From an uncultured Phycisphaerales bacterium (lineage in GTDB: Bacteria > Planctomycetota > Phycisphaerae > Sedimentisphaerales > Anaerohalosphaeraceae): a stretch of DNA of 64,000 nucleotides. A model generated the notes under the pieces. It ran no database searches, had not been told where the DNA came from, and saw only the letters and a list, made by a program, of their open reading frames with translations. A program made the translations under genes and the position numbers. The first letter of the stretch is position 1; each line of letters opens with the position of its first letter. This document shows, piece by piece, positions 53,749 to 62,402 of the stretch. Where the stretch lies: positions 1 through 64,000 of the forward strand of contig CALMLO010000032.1 of assembly GCA_937868095.1 (NCBI GenBank). The letters are read 5' to 3'.

Positions 53749-54932
53749 TTTTTGGTCTCCTCGGCTAAGACGTCTGCGAGAATGGCAAAGGCCTGGTCCA
53801 GTTCTTCGGCGGTGATGGTCATGGAGGGCATAATGCGCAGGACTGTTTCCTGTGTGCAGTTGATTCGGAGGCCTTTTTCGAGGCATCGGCTGACGATGGC
53901 TGCGCCGGGGATGTTCAGCTGAACACCGAGCATCAGTCCGATGCCGCGGATGCTGTCGATGATGGGGAACTTGTTCTTCAGTTCATTGAGTTTCTGTTGG
54001 GCGTATTCGCCCATTTTCTGTGTGTTTTCGAGGAGGTGTTCCTCTTCGATGGCCTCAATGACGGCGATGCCGGCTGCGCAGGCGAGTGGATTTCCGCCGA
54101 AGGTTGAGGCATGGCTGCCGGGGACGAGTGCGGCGGCGACTTCGGGCTTGGCGATGATGGCTCCGATGGCTGTTCCCCCACCGAGGGCCTTGGCCAGGGT
54201 GATGATGTCGGGGATGACATCGATGTGCTGATAGGCAAACCATCGGCCTGTTCGGCCCATGCCGGTCTGCACTTCATCGAGAATCATGACGGCGCCAAAT
54301 TCATCGCAGAGATTCCGAATGGTGTGGAGATATTCCGCGGAGGCCGGATTGATGCCGCCTTCTCCCTGAATGGGTTCAACGAGGACGGCGGCTGTTTCGT
54401 CGCTGAAGGCCTCGGTGAGGGCGTCGATGTCGTTGAAGGGGACATATTCAAAGCCAGGGACGAGGGGGAGAAAGCCGTCGTGGTATTTCGGCTGTGCGGT
54501 TGCGGTCAGGGCTCCGAATGTGCGGCCGTGAAAGCTTTTTTCGGTTGTAATGAATTTGTATTTGCCCTTGGCGGTGTACTTTCGGGCCAGTTTGAGTGCG
54601 GCTTCGTTGGCTTCGGCTCCGCTGTTGCAGAAGAAGCATTTTCCGCCGAAGGAGCGTTCGGAGAGGAGTTTGGCCAGCTGCCCCTGGGGCAGTGTGTAAA
54701 AGGTGTTGTCCATGTGAATCAGCTGGGCGGCCTGCTTCTGGATGGCTTCTACGACGCGGGGATGGCAATGGCCGATGCCGCTGACGGCCCAGCCGGGAAA
54801 TAAATCGAGGATTTTATTGCCGTCCATGTCTACGATCCAATTGCCCTTTCCCCGGACGATGACTTTGGGCAGCCGTCCATAATTGCCGATGACATACTGA
54901 TTGTAGAGTTCGATAACTTCCTGCGTATTCAT
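53745..54932 (-). CDS. argD: Acetylornithine aminotransferase
   Basis: 395 residues, class III PLP aminotransferase. FCNSGAEANEAALKLARKY binds PLP phosphate, VMILDEVQTGMGRTGRWFAYQ carries the conserved aspartate and TLAKALGGGTAIGAI contains the Schiff-base lysine. It makes N-acetylornithine, with possible dual use as succinyldiaminopimelate transaminase. It lies 20 bp after argB and overlaps argF. Confidence 0.95.
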   Translation of the reverse strand: MNTQEVIELYNQYVIGNYGRLPKVIVRGKGNWIVDMDGNKILDLFPGWAVSGIGHCHPRVVEAIQKQAAQLIHMDNTFYTLPQGQLAKLLSERSFGGKCFFCNSGAEANEAALKLARKYTAKGKYKFITTEKSFHGRTFGALTATAQPKYHDGFLPLVPGFEYVPFNDIDALTEAFSDETAAVLVEPIQGEGGINPASAEYLHTIRNLCDEFGAVMILDEVQTGMGRTGRWFAYQHIDVIPDIITLAKALGGGTAIGAIIAKPEVAAALVPGSHASTFGGNPLACAAGIAVIEAIEEEHLLENTQKMGEYAQQKLNELKNKFPIIDSIRGIGLMLGVQLNIPGAAIVSRCLEKGLRINCTQETVLRIMPSMTITAEELDQAFAILADVLAEETKK

Positions 54933-54952
54933 GACTGTCTCCGAGTGAGCGG

Positions 54953-55828
54953 TTATTTCACAATTTGCGTGCCGACGCCTTTATCCGTATAAATTTCCAG
55001 CAGGAGCGAGTGCTCGAATCTGCCGTTGATGATGTGGGCCTTTTTTGTGCCTCCCTCAATGGCGGTCAGGCAGGCCTCGACTTTGGGCAGCATGCCGCTT
55101 GTAATGGTGCCGTCCTTGATCATCTGGGCGATTTCTTTTTCGGTGAGGGTAGAGATACAGCTGTTGGGGTCGTCTTTGTTGGTTCGAATGCCGTGGGTAT
55201 CGCTGAGTACGACAAGTTTTTCGGCTTTGACGGCGGCGGCGATTTTTCCGGCTACACTGTCGGCGTTGGCGTTCAGTTTGACTCCGGTGCGGCTCATGGC
55301 TATCGGAGCAATGACGGGGATGACTTCTGCCTGGCAGAGCATGGAGAGAAGTTCGGCGTTGACATCGGTAACCTTGCCGACCAGTCCGAGGTCGATTTTT
55401 CGGCCGTCTCCATTTTCCAGCCGGAGGGGTTCGGCGAATACTACACAGCTGCCGAGGGAATGAAGGCCCATAGCCCGGCAGCCGAGTGAGCGGATTGTGT
55501 TGCAGATGGGCGTGTTGATTTTGTGCACGAGGATATGTTCGGCGATGGCCAGAGTTCGTTCATCGGTATAGCGGCGTCCCTGGACCCACTGGGGCTCCAA
55601 GCCGGCCTCGTTCATTGCCTGTGTGATGGCTTTGCCGCCGCCGTGAACCAGAATCGGGCGCATCCCTACGGTAGCCATAAACACGATGTCCAGGAGCAAC
55701 TTGTGCTGGAGTTCCATATCGTCAAGAATGCTGCCGCCCAGTTTGACAACAACAATCCGGTCCCGAAAACGGCGGATATACCCCATTGCTTCAATCAAAG
55801 CATTGGCTTTTTCGATGGCCTGTTCCAT
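54953..55828 (-). CDS. argB: Acetylglutamate kinase
   Basis: 291 residues, amino-acid kinase fold. VVVKLGGSILDD, LVHGGGKAITQAMNEAG and SDTHGIRTNKDDPNS are the ATP and substrate motifs, and the C-terminal AHIINGRFEHSLLLEI is typical. It phosphorylates N-acetylglutamate, the committed step to arginine. The ATG at 55828 has GGAG nine bases upstream; a TTG at 55843 would add five residues. A C-terminal region resembling arginine-sensitive ArgB proteins suggests feedback control, but I did not verify this. Confidence 0.95.
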   Translation of the reverse strand: MEQAIEKANALIEAMGYIRRFRDRIVVVKLGGSILDDMELQHKLLLDIVFMATVGMRPILVHGGGKAITQAMNEAGLEPQWVQGRRYTDERTLAIAEHILVHKINTPICNTIRSLGCRAMGLHSLGSCVVFAEPLRLENGDGRKIDLGLVGKVTDVNAELLSMLCQAEVIPVIAPIAMSRTGVKLNANADSVAGKIAAAVKAEKLVVLSDTHGIRTNKDDPNSCISTLTEKEIAQMIKDGTITSGMLPKVEACLTAIEGGTKKAHIINGRFEHSLLLEIYTDKGVGTQIVK

Positions 55829-55868
55829 CTTTTCGGTCTCCAAATCATCTCATCCAAAAATAGAAAAA

Positions 55869-55940
55869 AGCCAACGGCGGGACTTGAACCCACAACCGCC
55901 GGTTTACAAAACCGGTGCTCTACCGTTGAGCTACGTTGGC
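55869..55940 (-). tRNA. tRNA-Thr (UGU)
   Basis: A 72-base cloverleaf read on the minus strand. The acceptor stem is GCCAACG with CGTTGGC, the T-loop is GGTTCAAGTCC and the anticodon loop is TTTGTAA (anticodon TGT). It lies 40 bp upstream of argB on the same strand. Confidence 0.93.
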
Positions 55941-56107
55941 ACAGTCTAATCGGGAAACGGCCGGAAGCCCGCTTTTACTGCGGGGAGCAAGCCGTTTTCC
56001 GGCTGCTGTTTTTCTATACTGCCGGAAAAGGGGGATTCTACTGCTTTTGGTGGGGCATTGCAAGGGATTTTGTCCATTTTCCGGCTGTCGGTATGGGGCA
56101 TCAGCCG

Positions 56108-57415
56108 TCAGATGGGTTTGTCAGGCAGTCGGCTGTTCATCTGCCGGCATAGTTCTTTGAAATAATTGACTTTTTCTTTGCCGAGCAGGCGGATCGGAAA
56201 AGCGGTTTTGTTGTGGTTTAGGGGTTCGGAAAGATCTGTATATTGTCGGCAAAGTTCACCGTCCGGCGTTCCGGGGATGGGGGAAAAGTCGGCCAGCATA
56301 ATCCGGATGCCGAGGGAATGGACAAAGTGCATGGACTGTTCGACCTGCTGAAGGTCGCCTTTGGGATGGCCGAGGAGGATATAAGCGGTGATTTGGCTGG
56401 TGCGGATGCCTGCGCGGGTGAGGGCGCGGACGGCCTCGGCCAGGTCTGCCGAAAGGACTTTTCCGCCGGTTTCCTTCTGAAAGGCATCGCTGGAACTTTC
56501 AAAGCCGAGGTAAAAAGTCTGAAAGCCGGCGCGAGCCATCTTTTCCGCAATCTGAGGGGTCAGGAGTCGGGCGTGGAGGGCGTTGGGTGTGTGGAAGGCG
56601 ATTCCGTAAGGGCGGCTGATTCCATAATCTAAAAAGGGGAGCAGTGTCTCCTCAGGTCGGACCAGCAGGGCATCGTCGTAAAAGGCAATGTTTTTCACCC
56701 CTAAGCGGGCTAAATGTTCGTAATCGGCAATGCAGTCGCGGAGAGGACGGGGGCGGAAGGGTTTGCCGGTGAGCGGCTGGTAGCAGTAGCTGCATTGGAA
56801 AGGGCAGCCCTCTGTGAGGGTCATGATGCCTTTTTCCGGTTGAGGATAGCCCTGCCAGTAAGGAGGGTGGTATTCTTCGGGCGGCGGAAAGCCGAGGATT
56901 TGCCATAACTGGTCCAGGTTGTTGTTTGAGATAACAAGATCGGCTCCGAGGGTTTGGGCGTGCTGCTGACAGCAGGCAGCATAGAAACCGCCGAGGATGA
57001 TTTGGGTGTGCGGGGTGTGTTTGCGAAGCGTTTGGATTACTTCTTGTACACCCGGGTACCAATAGGTGAGGGATGTTTGAATCAGAGCGAAGTGAAAAGG
57101 GCCGTGTTTGTCGAGAAACTTCAGAAACGAGTCTTGATTTATCCCAAAACGGTTATAGTATCTCGGAATATCCTTCAGAGGGGCGGGCTTTTCGATTCGG
57201 CGGGAGGGAAACTGTCCGCGTCCCCATTTGTCTTCTTTCAGCGAGGCACCGGCGGCAAAATCGGGATTTCTGCGGTCAAGAAAGTCAAATAAGTACAGGT
57301 CAGAAAAGGGGTTAAGTTTGCCGGCGACACGCAGCATGCCGTAGGGTTTCAGCCAGAAATCGTAGGCGGCAAAGTCATAAATCGGCGGATTGACCAGCAG
57401 TATTTTCGGTTTCAT
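56108..57415 (-). CDS. B12-binding-like radical SAM protein
   Basis: 435 residues. The N-terminal 150 residues form a Rossmann-like, cobalamin-binding-type domain (KILLVNPPIYDFAAYDF, then QIILGGFYAACCQQHAQTLG) without an obvious DxHxxG histidine motif. The radical SAM core starts with GCPFQCSYCYQP (C-x3-C-x2-C) and continues with FYDDALLVRPEE and FYLGFESSSDAFQKETGG. The family includes methylthiotransferase-like, BchE-like and hopanoid-modifying enzymes. The substrate cannot be read from sequence. It is alone between tRNA-Thr and rpmA. Confidence 0.8.
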   Translation of the reverse strand: MKPKILLVNPPIYDFAAYDFWLKPYGMLRVAGKLNPFSDLYLFDFLDRRNPDFAAGASLKEDKWGRGQFPSRRIEKPAPLKDIPRYYNRFGINQDSFLKFLDKHGPFHFALIQTSLTYWYPGVQEVIQTLRKHTPHTQIILGGFYAACCQQHAQTLGADLVISNNNLDQLWQILGFPPPEEYHPPYWQGYPQPEKGIMTLTEGCPFQCSYCYQPLTGKPFRPRPLRDCIADYEHLARLGVKNIAFYDDALLVRPEETLLPFLDYGISRPYGIAFHTPNALHARLLTPQIAEKMARAGFQTFYLGFESSSDAFQKETGGKVLSADLAEAVRALTRAGIRTSQITAYILLGHPKGDLQQVEQSMHFVHSLGIRIMLADFSPIPGTPDGELCRQYTDLSEPLNHNKTAFPIRLLGKEKVNYFKELCRQMNSRLPDKPI

Positions 57416-57478
57416 ATAGAGACTATCTTATCAGGGCTTTGGGCTGTCGAAAAGAAGGGACAGAAAAAGTTTTTTCTC

Positions 57479-57507
57479 TTTACAAGTTTTCAAGACTATG
57501 TTAATTT
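57479..57507 (+). promoter_or_regulatory. Promoter of rpmA
   Basis: TTTACA and TAATTT with 17 bp between them, about 50 bp upstream of the rpmA start. It has the same TTTACA -35 element as the rplU promoter. Confidence 0.45.
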
Positions 57508-57555
57508 ACCCTGCTTTGAGAAAAAGCGGAAAATCATAATTACAAAGGTGAGATT

Positions 57556-57795
57556 ATGGCACATAAAAAGGGACAAGGTTCTTCGAGAAACGGTCGAGAC
57601 AGTAATCCGAAGTTTCTTGGTGTTAAGCGCTTTGGCGGAGAGACGGTTACGGCCGGCGGCATTATCCTTCGCCAGCGAGGCACGCAGTTTTTCCCCGGGT
57701 TTAATGTGGGAATGGGACGTGATCACACGCTGTTTGCACAGTGTGAAGGCGTGGTGCGATTTCGCGGGCGAAAGGTTGATGTGGTTACCGGTTAG
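57556..57795 (+). CDS. rpmA: 50S ribosomal protein L27
   Basis: 79 residues, standard L27. [20 protein letters not shown] is the canonical N terminus and [13 protein letters not shown]-like sequence reads [15 protein letters not shown]27's N-terminal tail reaches the peptidyl-transferase centre. It has its own promoter and terminator, and is about 48 kb from rplU, its usual neighbour. Confidence 0.96.
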   Translation: MAHKKGQGSSRNGRDSNPKFLGVKRFGGETVTAGGIILRQRGTQFFPGFNVGMGRDHTLFAQCEGVVRFRGRKVDVVTG

Positions 57796-57823
57796 CGTTT
57801 TCTGTCGGGATTGAGCATTTGAG

Positions 57824-57850
57824 AGCCGTTCGCAAGAACGGCTTTTTTTT
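57824..57850 (+). terminator. Rho-independent terminator after rpmA
   Basis: Arms AGCCGTTC and GAACGGCT with a GCAA tetraloop and a run of T. Confidence 0.92.
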
Positions 57851-57876
57851 GTATTATTATTGTTCATGAGGCGTGT

Positions 57877-58545
57877 ATGGACTTGAAAACAAACGGTTTG
57901 CCGCGGGGGATTTTGTTTGACATGGATGGTGTGCTGGTGAACTCGGAAGAGTTTCTGGCAGAGGCGGCCTGCCGGATGTTTGCTGAACACGGGCTGTCTG
58001 TTCGGCCGGAGGATTTTGTGCCGTTTATCGGGACGGGTGAGAGCCGTTATCTGGGCGGGGTGGCGGAAAAATACGGGCTTGCTCTGGATATTGCTCAAGC
58101 CAAAGAGCGCACCTATGATATTTATCTGGAGAGGATTCGCGGCGTGCTGAAGCCCTTGCCTGGGGTTCATTCTTTTCTTGAGCGATGCAGGCGGGCGGGG
58201 AAAAAGATGGCGCTGGTTTCCAGTGCCGATCGAAGGAAGGTGGAGGGCAATCTGAGGGAAATCGGGGTGGGGCTTGAGACCTTTGATGCGGTGCTGACGG
58301 GTGAGGATGCTGTCCGCAAGAAGCCGGCTCCTGATTTGTTTCTGGCGGCCGCCGGGCGGCTTGGGCTTGCGCCGCAGAGTTGTCTGGTCATTGAAGATGC
58401 GGTCAACGGAGTGCGGGCAGCGAAGGCGGCGGGGATGCGGTGTCTGGCGCTGACTACTTCTTTCCCGGCGGAGGCGCTGGGGGAAGCAGATTATTTGGCC
58501 CGTGATTTAACGGATGTGCCTCCCGAGGCGCTTCATTGGGACTGA
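57877..58545 (+). CDS. HAD-superfamily phosphatase, beta-phosphoglucomutase-like
   Basis: 222 residues. Motif I is LFDMDGVLVNSEE (catalytic DxD), the cap region is helical (subfamily IA), motif II is ALVSSADRRK, and motifs III and IV are KKPAPDLFLAAA and CLVIEDAVNGVRAA. Family members are phosphatases or phosphoglucomutases for phosphosugars. No pathway neighbour fixes the substrate. It ends 5 bp from the tRNA-Leu gene on the other strand. Confidence 0.88.
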   Translation: MDLKTNGLPRGILFDMDGVLVNSEEFLAEAACRMFAEHGLSVRPEDFVPFIGTGESRYLGGVAEKYGLALDIAQAKERTYDIYLERIRGVLKPLPGVHSFLERCRRAGKKMALVSSADRRKVEGNLREIGVGLETFDAVLTGEDAVRKKPAPDLFLAAAGRLGLAPQSCLVIEDAVNGVRAAKAAGMRCLALTTSFPAEALGEADYLARDLTDVPPEALHWD

Positions 58546-58550
58546 AGCAC

Positions 58551-58635
58551 TGCCGGAGGTGGGAGTCGAACCCACACCCGGGGTGAACCGGAAAGGATTT
58601 TGAGTCCTTCGCGTCTGCCATTCCGCCACTCCGGC
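58551..58635 (-). tRNA. tRNA-Leu (CAA)
   Basis: 85 bases on the minus strand, with the long variable arm of class II tRNAs. The acceptor stem is GCCGGAG/CTCCGGC. The anticodon loop CTCAAAA gives CAA. The T-loop is GGTTCGACTCC. Confidence 0.93.
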
Positions 58636-58674
58636 AAGAGGCGGGGTCAAGCATAGAAGGAAGGGGGCTGTTCG

Positions 58675-59823
58675 TCAAGGGAATTTCCGGGTCTGTTTGG
58701 GGGTGTTTTTGTCTGTTTGGCTGCCATCGAGAAAAACAATATCTTCGGGGACAACCGCCACATCGCGGTGTTCAGGGCCGAGAATCTTGCGGATTTGGCT
58801 TGAATGCTTTCCGGCGACCTGCTGGAGTTCAGCGGAGTTCAAACTGGTGACGGCTTTGGCCTCCTGATTGATCATTACGACGGCGCCGGCGTCGAAGGTG
58901 CCTTCAATGGCGGTAATGCCTTTGGGGAGAAGACTTTTGTTTTTCCGCAAGGCGGCCATTGCGCCGGCATCGATATAAATCGTTCCTTCCGGTCGGCTGT
59001 GGAGTATCCATCGTTTTCGATTGGGGAGTTTGTGGGATTTAGGCAGAAATAATGTTCCGATTTCCTCGCCGGCCAGGATTCTTGGGAGGACGTTTTCGCG
59101 GCGTCCGTGGGCGAGAATGACGCGGCAGCCGGCTGTGAAAGCGATTCGCACGGCATCGATTTTGGTTTTCATTCCGCCGGTGGACAATGGCGAGCCCTTT
59201 TTGCCGGCGGCGCGAGTGATTTCGTCGGTGATTTCTTCCACCAGGCGGATGGGTTTGGCGTCCGGGTGTTCGCGCGGGTTTTTGTCGTACAGGGCATCAA
59301 TATCCGTCAGGAGGATAAGCAGGTCTGCATCCATTTTGCTGGCGACCAAGGCGCTGAGCCGGTCATTGTCGCCGAAGGCCGTGCCGATTTCGGCGGTGGA
59401 GATGCTGTCGTTTTCATTGAGAATCGGTATGACGCCGAGGTTCAGGAGGGTTTCGAGTGCCCTGCGAAGATTTAAATAACTTTTGCGTTTGCTGAGGACT
59501 TCGGCGGTGAGGAGGACCTGGGAGACGCTGAGTCCTTCTTTGGAAAATGCCTGATGATATTCGTGCATGAGCAGGGGCTGTCCGACGGCGGCACAGGCCT
59601 GACGCAGGGGCAGTTCGGTGATGGGGCCTTTGAGTTTGAGGGTGCCGACACCCATGCCTATGGCGCCGCTGGTTACCAGCAAGACCTGGCGGTCCTGTTG
59701 GTGCAGCTGGGCAACCTGATGAGCAATGTTCTGGACATAGTCTGTGTCGACGCCGCCGTTTTTGCTGAGGGTGGCGGTGCCGATTTTGACAACAAGCCGT
59801 TTGATGCTGCTTAAATCACGCAT
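58675..59823 (-). CDS. proB: Glutamate 5-kinase
   Basis: 382 residues. The amino-acid kinase domain covers about 1-265 (VVKIGTATLSKNGGVD, LLVTSGAIGMG, ILNENDSISTAEIG, LTDIDALYDKNP and GGMKTKIDAVRIA). A C-terminal PUA domain follows (about 285-370; GTIYIDAGAMAALRKNKSLLPKG). It phosphorylates glutamate in proline synthesis. The ATG at 59823 overlaps the proA stop by one base (TAATG). The C-terminal 15 residues are Lys/Thr-rich. Confidence 0.96.
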   Translation of the reverse strand: MRDLSSIKRLVVKIGTATLSKNGGVDTDYVQNIAHQVAQLHQQDRQVLLVTSGAIGMGVGTLKLKGPITELPLRQACAAVGQPLLMHEYHQAFSKEGLSVSQVLLTAEVLSKRKSYLNLRRALETLLNLGVIPILNENDSISTAEIGTAFGDNDRLSALVASKMDADLLILLTDIDALYDKNPREHPDAKPIRLVEEITDEITRAAGKKGSPLSTGGMKTKIDAVRIAFTAGCRVILAHGRRENVLPRILAGEEIGTLFLPKSHKLPNRKRWILHSRPEGTIYIDAGAMAALRKNKSLLPKGITAIEGTFDAGAVVMINQEAKAVTSLNSAELQQVAGKHSSQIRKILGPEHRDVAVVPEDIVFLDGSQTDKNTPKQTRKFP

Positions 59824-61121
59824 TATACCGGATTCCATCGTTTCGAAAGAGGTCTGTGAGTAAATTGTTTCTGTCCGGCGGCATATTCGGCGACGATATG
59901 GCCGCGGCCGAGCAGCTGCCATTTATAAATTAACAGGCCGTCCAGGCCGACAGGCCCGCGGGCATGGATTTTGCCGGTGCTGATGCCGACTTCGGCTCCG
60001 AGTCCGTATCGATAGCCGTCGGAAAATCGGGTGCTGCAGTTCCAGAAGACATCAGCCGAATCGACATGGTCTAAGAAGTATAGGGCGGCCTGGCGGTTGG
60101 CGGTAACGATTGCATCAGTATGGCCGGAGCCGTAGGTGTTGATGTGCCGGACGGCTTCCTTGAGACTGTCCACCACGCGGATGGAAAGAATTAAATCGAG
60201 GTATTCGCTCTTCCAGTCTTCTTCCGAGGCGGGGGCGATTGGGATGTATTGGCGCGTCTTTTCACAGCCGCGCAGCTGGACTTTCTGTTCTTCGAGGGCT
60301 TTGCGGGCAAGCGGCAGAAACTGCCGGGCAATCTCCGAATGGACCAGCAGGGTTTCCGCTGCGTTGCAGACGGCCGGATACTGGCATTTGGAGTCCAGCG
60401 TGATTCGGACGGCCATCTCGATGTCGGCGTCTTTGTCCACATAGACATGACAGATTCCGTCGGCGTGGCCGAGCACGGGGATGGTGGTATGGTTTAGAAT
60501 GTGCCGTACAAATTCATTGCTGCCGCGGGGGATAATCAGGTCGATATAGTCGTCCAGGGCCAGCATGGCGGCTACATCCTGTCGTGTTTCGAGCAGTGCC
60601 AGCCAGCCGGCGGGCAGCCCTGCTTCCAGCGAGGCCTTGTAAATTACATCGGCGAGGATGCGGTTGGTTCTTGCCGCTTCGGAGCCGCCTTTGAGGAGAA
60701 CGGCATTGCCGCTTTTGAGGCAGAGGGTGGAAATTTGCACCAATGCATCCGGGCGGGATTCAAAGATGACACCAATTACGCCGATCGGGCAGGTGACTTT
60801 ATAAAGTTCAAGGCCTTTGTCCAGTTCGGTGGCACTGAGCGTGGTTCCGACGGGGTCCGGCAGGGCAATGAGACTGTCGATGCCTTTGCAAACTTCCTGA
60901 ATTTTGCTCTGGTCAAACTTCAGGCGTTTCATGAGCGGCAGGGGCAGATTTTCCCGGCCGGCTTTTTGGAGGTCGAGTTGATTTTCCTGAATAATGGTTT
61001 CGGCCTTTTCCTGCAGGGCGTTTCGAATGCAAGCCAGCGAGTGGTTTTTCTCCGCTGAAGGCATTGAGGCAAGTTCAATGGAGGCCCCCGCGGCCCTGGA
61101 AGCGAGCGTTTCAATTGTCAT
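59823..61121 (-). CDS. proA: Glutamate-5-semialdehyde dehydrogenase (gamma-glutamyl phosphate reductase)
   Basis: 432 residues, aldehyde-dehydrogenase superfamily. The NADPH-site sequences GVIGVIFESRPDALVQIS and LKGGSEAARTNRIL and the cysteine in YPAVCNAAETLLVH are typical of ProA. The C-terminal STRFSDGYRYGLGAEVGIST is the strongly conserved family end. It reduces gamma-glutamyl phosphate to glutamate semialdehyde. proA is first in the operon and is coupled to proB. proC is not in the window. Confidence 0.96.
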   Translation of the reverse strand: MTIETLASRAAGASIELASMPSAEKNHSLACIRNALQEKAETIIQENQLDLQKAGRENLPLPLMKRLKFDQSKIQEVCKGIDSLIALPDPVGTTLSATELDKGLELYKVTCPIGVIGVIFESRPDALVQISTLCLKSGNAVLLKGGSEAARTNRILADVIYKASLEAGLPAGWLALLETRQDVAAMLALDDYIDLIIPRGSNEFVRHILNHTTIPVLGHADGICHVYVDKDADIEMAVRITLDSKCQYPAVCNAAETLLVHSEIARQFLPLARKALEEQKVQLRGCEKTRQYIPIAPASEEDWKSEYLDLILSIRVVDSLKEAVRHINTYGSGHTDAIVTANRQAALYFLDHVDSADVFWNCSTRFSDGYRYGLGAEVGISTGKIHARGPVGLDGLLIYKWQLLGRGHIVAEYAAGQKQFTHRPLSKRWNPV

Positions 61122-61439
61122 ATAGACCCCTTCCTAATCGCTAACTAATGATAATCAAGTATGTTATCGGCTTATCAGGATACTGTGTACCGATTGCAAA
61201 ATACAGCGGAAAATTGCGAAAAGAAAGAGTCCTATAAAAGCAAGGTATATCTTTTTAGGTTAAAATGTTTGGTCTGGGCAAAACAGGAGGAGTGTAGCGA
61301 GGATTCAGAAGATATTAGGTATAGTTAAACAGGGTTTTCGGTGGATTTTCTTGTAAATTGTCTATTTTGAAAAACTCTCTTTAAGCGTTTTCCGATTTCT
61401 GACGATTTCCCAGTTAGATGTTAATCTGGGAGATTTCTT
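61122..61439. other. Intergenic region between proA and the metalloprotease gene
   Basis: 318 bp, AT-rich relative to its flanks, between two divergent genes. It should carry both promoters; none could be fixed with confidence. It ends with a hairpin annotated separately. Confidence 0.5.
61408..61431 (+). promoter_or_regulatory. Hairpin covering the ribosome binding site
   Basis: Arms TCCCAG and CTGGGA with a 12-base loop. The second arm contains most of the GGGAG ribosome binding site, seven bases before the ATG of the metalloprotease gene. Translation could be controlled by this structure (inference). Confidence 0.4.
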
Positions 61440-62222
61440 ATGTTTCACTTGAAAGAGAGTGTGTGTTTGCTCTGCCTTTTTCTTTTTGAATCGGCTTTTG
61501 GGGGGATTGACCTTTCGTCCGGCCAAACGGATGAGTCATTTTTGAGGCAGATGCAAATCGGCAATCTGCGTTTTTCCAGCGGCTATACCTATACCTTTCG
61601 GAATGGGTCGCGGTGTATTTCTGACGGCAGCGATTATCAGGCCGTTCAAAGTGCCTTTCAAACGTGGCTTCAAGAGCCGAGTTCGTCCCTTTGGGCCGTG
61701 GAAACTTCCGCCAGGAGGGGATTTACGCCCGGCCGAATGAATGGACAGAATGACATATCCTGGATAAGCCCTACCGAAAAGAATCCAAATCCGTGGAAAA
61801 CTGTTTTAAATCTGCCGGAGCGGATGCTGGCGGCGGTGATGATGTGGGTTAATCCGAGCACGGGCTGCGTTCTTGAGCGGGATTTGTATTTTAACGATGT
61901 TTCGGTGGACTGGCGAACTGCCAGTGACGGTCTTTCAGCGGGCGGGTATTGGGTGGAACGGATTGCGCTGCATGAAATCGGGCACTTGTTTGGTTTGCGG
62001 GATATTTATAATTCGGGGCAAAAGGGGTGGGAATCCTGGATGGGGGATGGCAATGAGGGGCTAGCTATGTACGGGTATTCCTGCTGGCAGGATGAGTCGG
62101 CTGGGCTTCAGTGGGCTGATATTGCGGCGATGGCCCTGGCCCATCCTGCGGTGCCCGAGCCGCGTTCGATGCCGATATTTGCGCTGGGGGCGGCGGTGTT
62201 TTTCATTACCCGAAAAGTGTAA
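61440..62222 (+). CDS. PEP-CTERM-type zinc metalloprotease
   Basis: 260 residues. A signal peptide covers about 5-22. The zinc site is HEIGHLFGLRD at 178-188 (HExxHxxGxxD, metzincin-like, with Asp as third ligand). An earlier cysteine (C60) and a later one (C215) may form a disulfide. The C terminus is VPEPRSMPIFALGAAVFFITRKV-like: a PEP motif, a hydrophobic segment and a basic end, the PEP-CTERM/exosortase sorting signal. It should be a surface-anchored or sorted secreted protease. Start chosen at the ATG preceded by GGGAG. The exosortase gene is not in the window. Confidence 0.78.
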   Translation: MFHLKESVCLLCLFLFESAFGGIDLSSGQTDESFLRQMQIGNLRFSSGYTYTFRNGSRCISDGSDYQAVQSAFQTWLQEPSSSLWAVETSARRGFTPGRMNGQNDISWISPTEKNPNPWKTVLNLPERMLAAVMMWVNPSTGCVLERDLYFNDVSVDWRTASDGLSAGGYWVERIALHEIGHLFGLRDIYNSGQKGWESWMGDGNEGLAMYGYSCWQDESAGLQWADIAAMALAHPAVPEPRSMPIFALGAAVFFITRKV

Positions 62223-62292
62223 ACAGTCCTTTTTTGACAGACCCTTGACAAGAAAAAGCGGATCCCGTAGTCTTTGAGCTGGATTTGCCTTT

Positions 62293-62363
62293 GCGGGCGT
62301 AGCTTAATGGTAAAGCCCCAGCCTTCCAAGCTGGTTATGCGGGTTCGATTCCCGCCGCCCGCT
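62293..62363 (+). tRNA. tRNA-Gly (UCC)
   Basis: 71 bases. The acceptor stem is GCGGGCG/CGCCCGC, the anticodon loop CTTCCAA gives TCC and the T-loop is GGTTCGATTCC. A T-rich stretch follows immediately. Confidence 0.93.
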
Positions 62364-62402
62364 CTTTTTTGTTTTTGTACATTTCCGATGGAGAGCCCTT
62401 CG

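Noticed and set aside
55843-55843. TTG start of argB
   Set aside because: The ATG at 55828 has a better-placed GGAG and gives a family-like N terminus.
62274-62402. Upstream extension of the alcohol dehydrogenase
   Set aside because: The frame runs through tRNA-Gly and gives a non-family N terminus; ATG 62403 is the better start.
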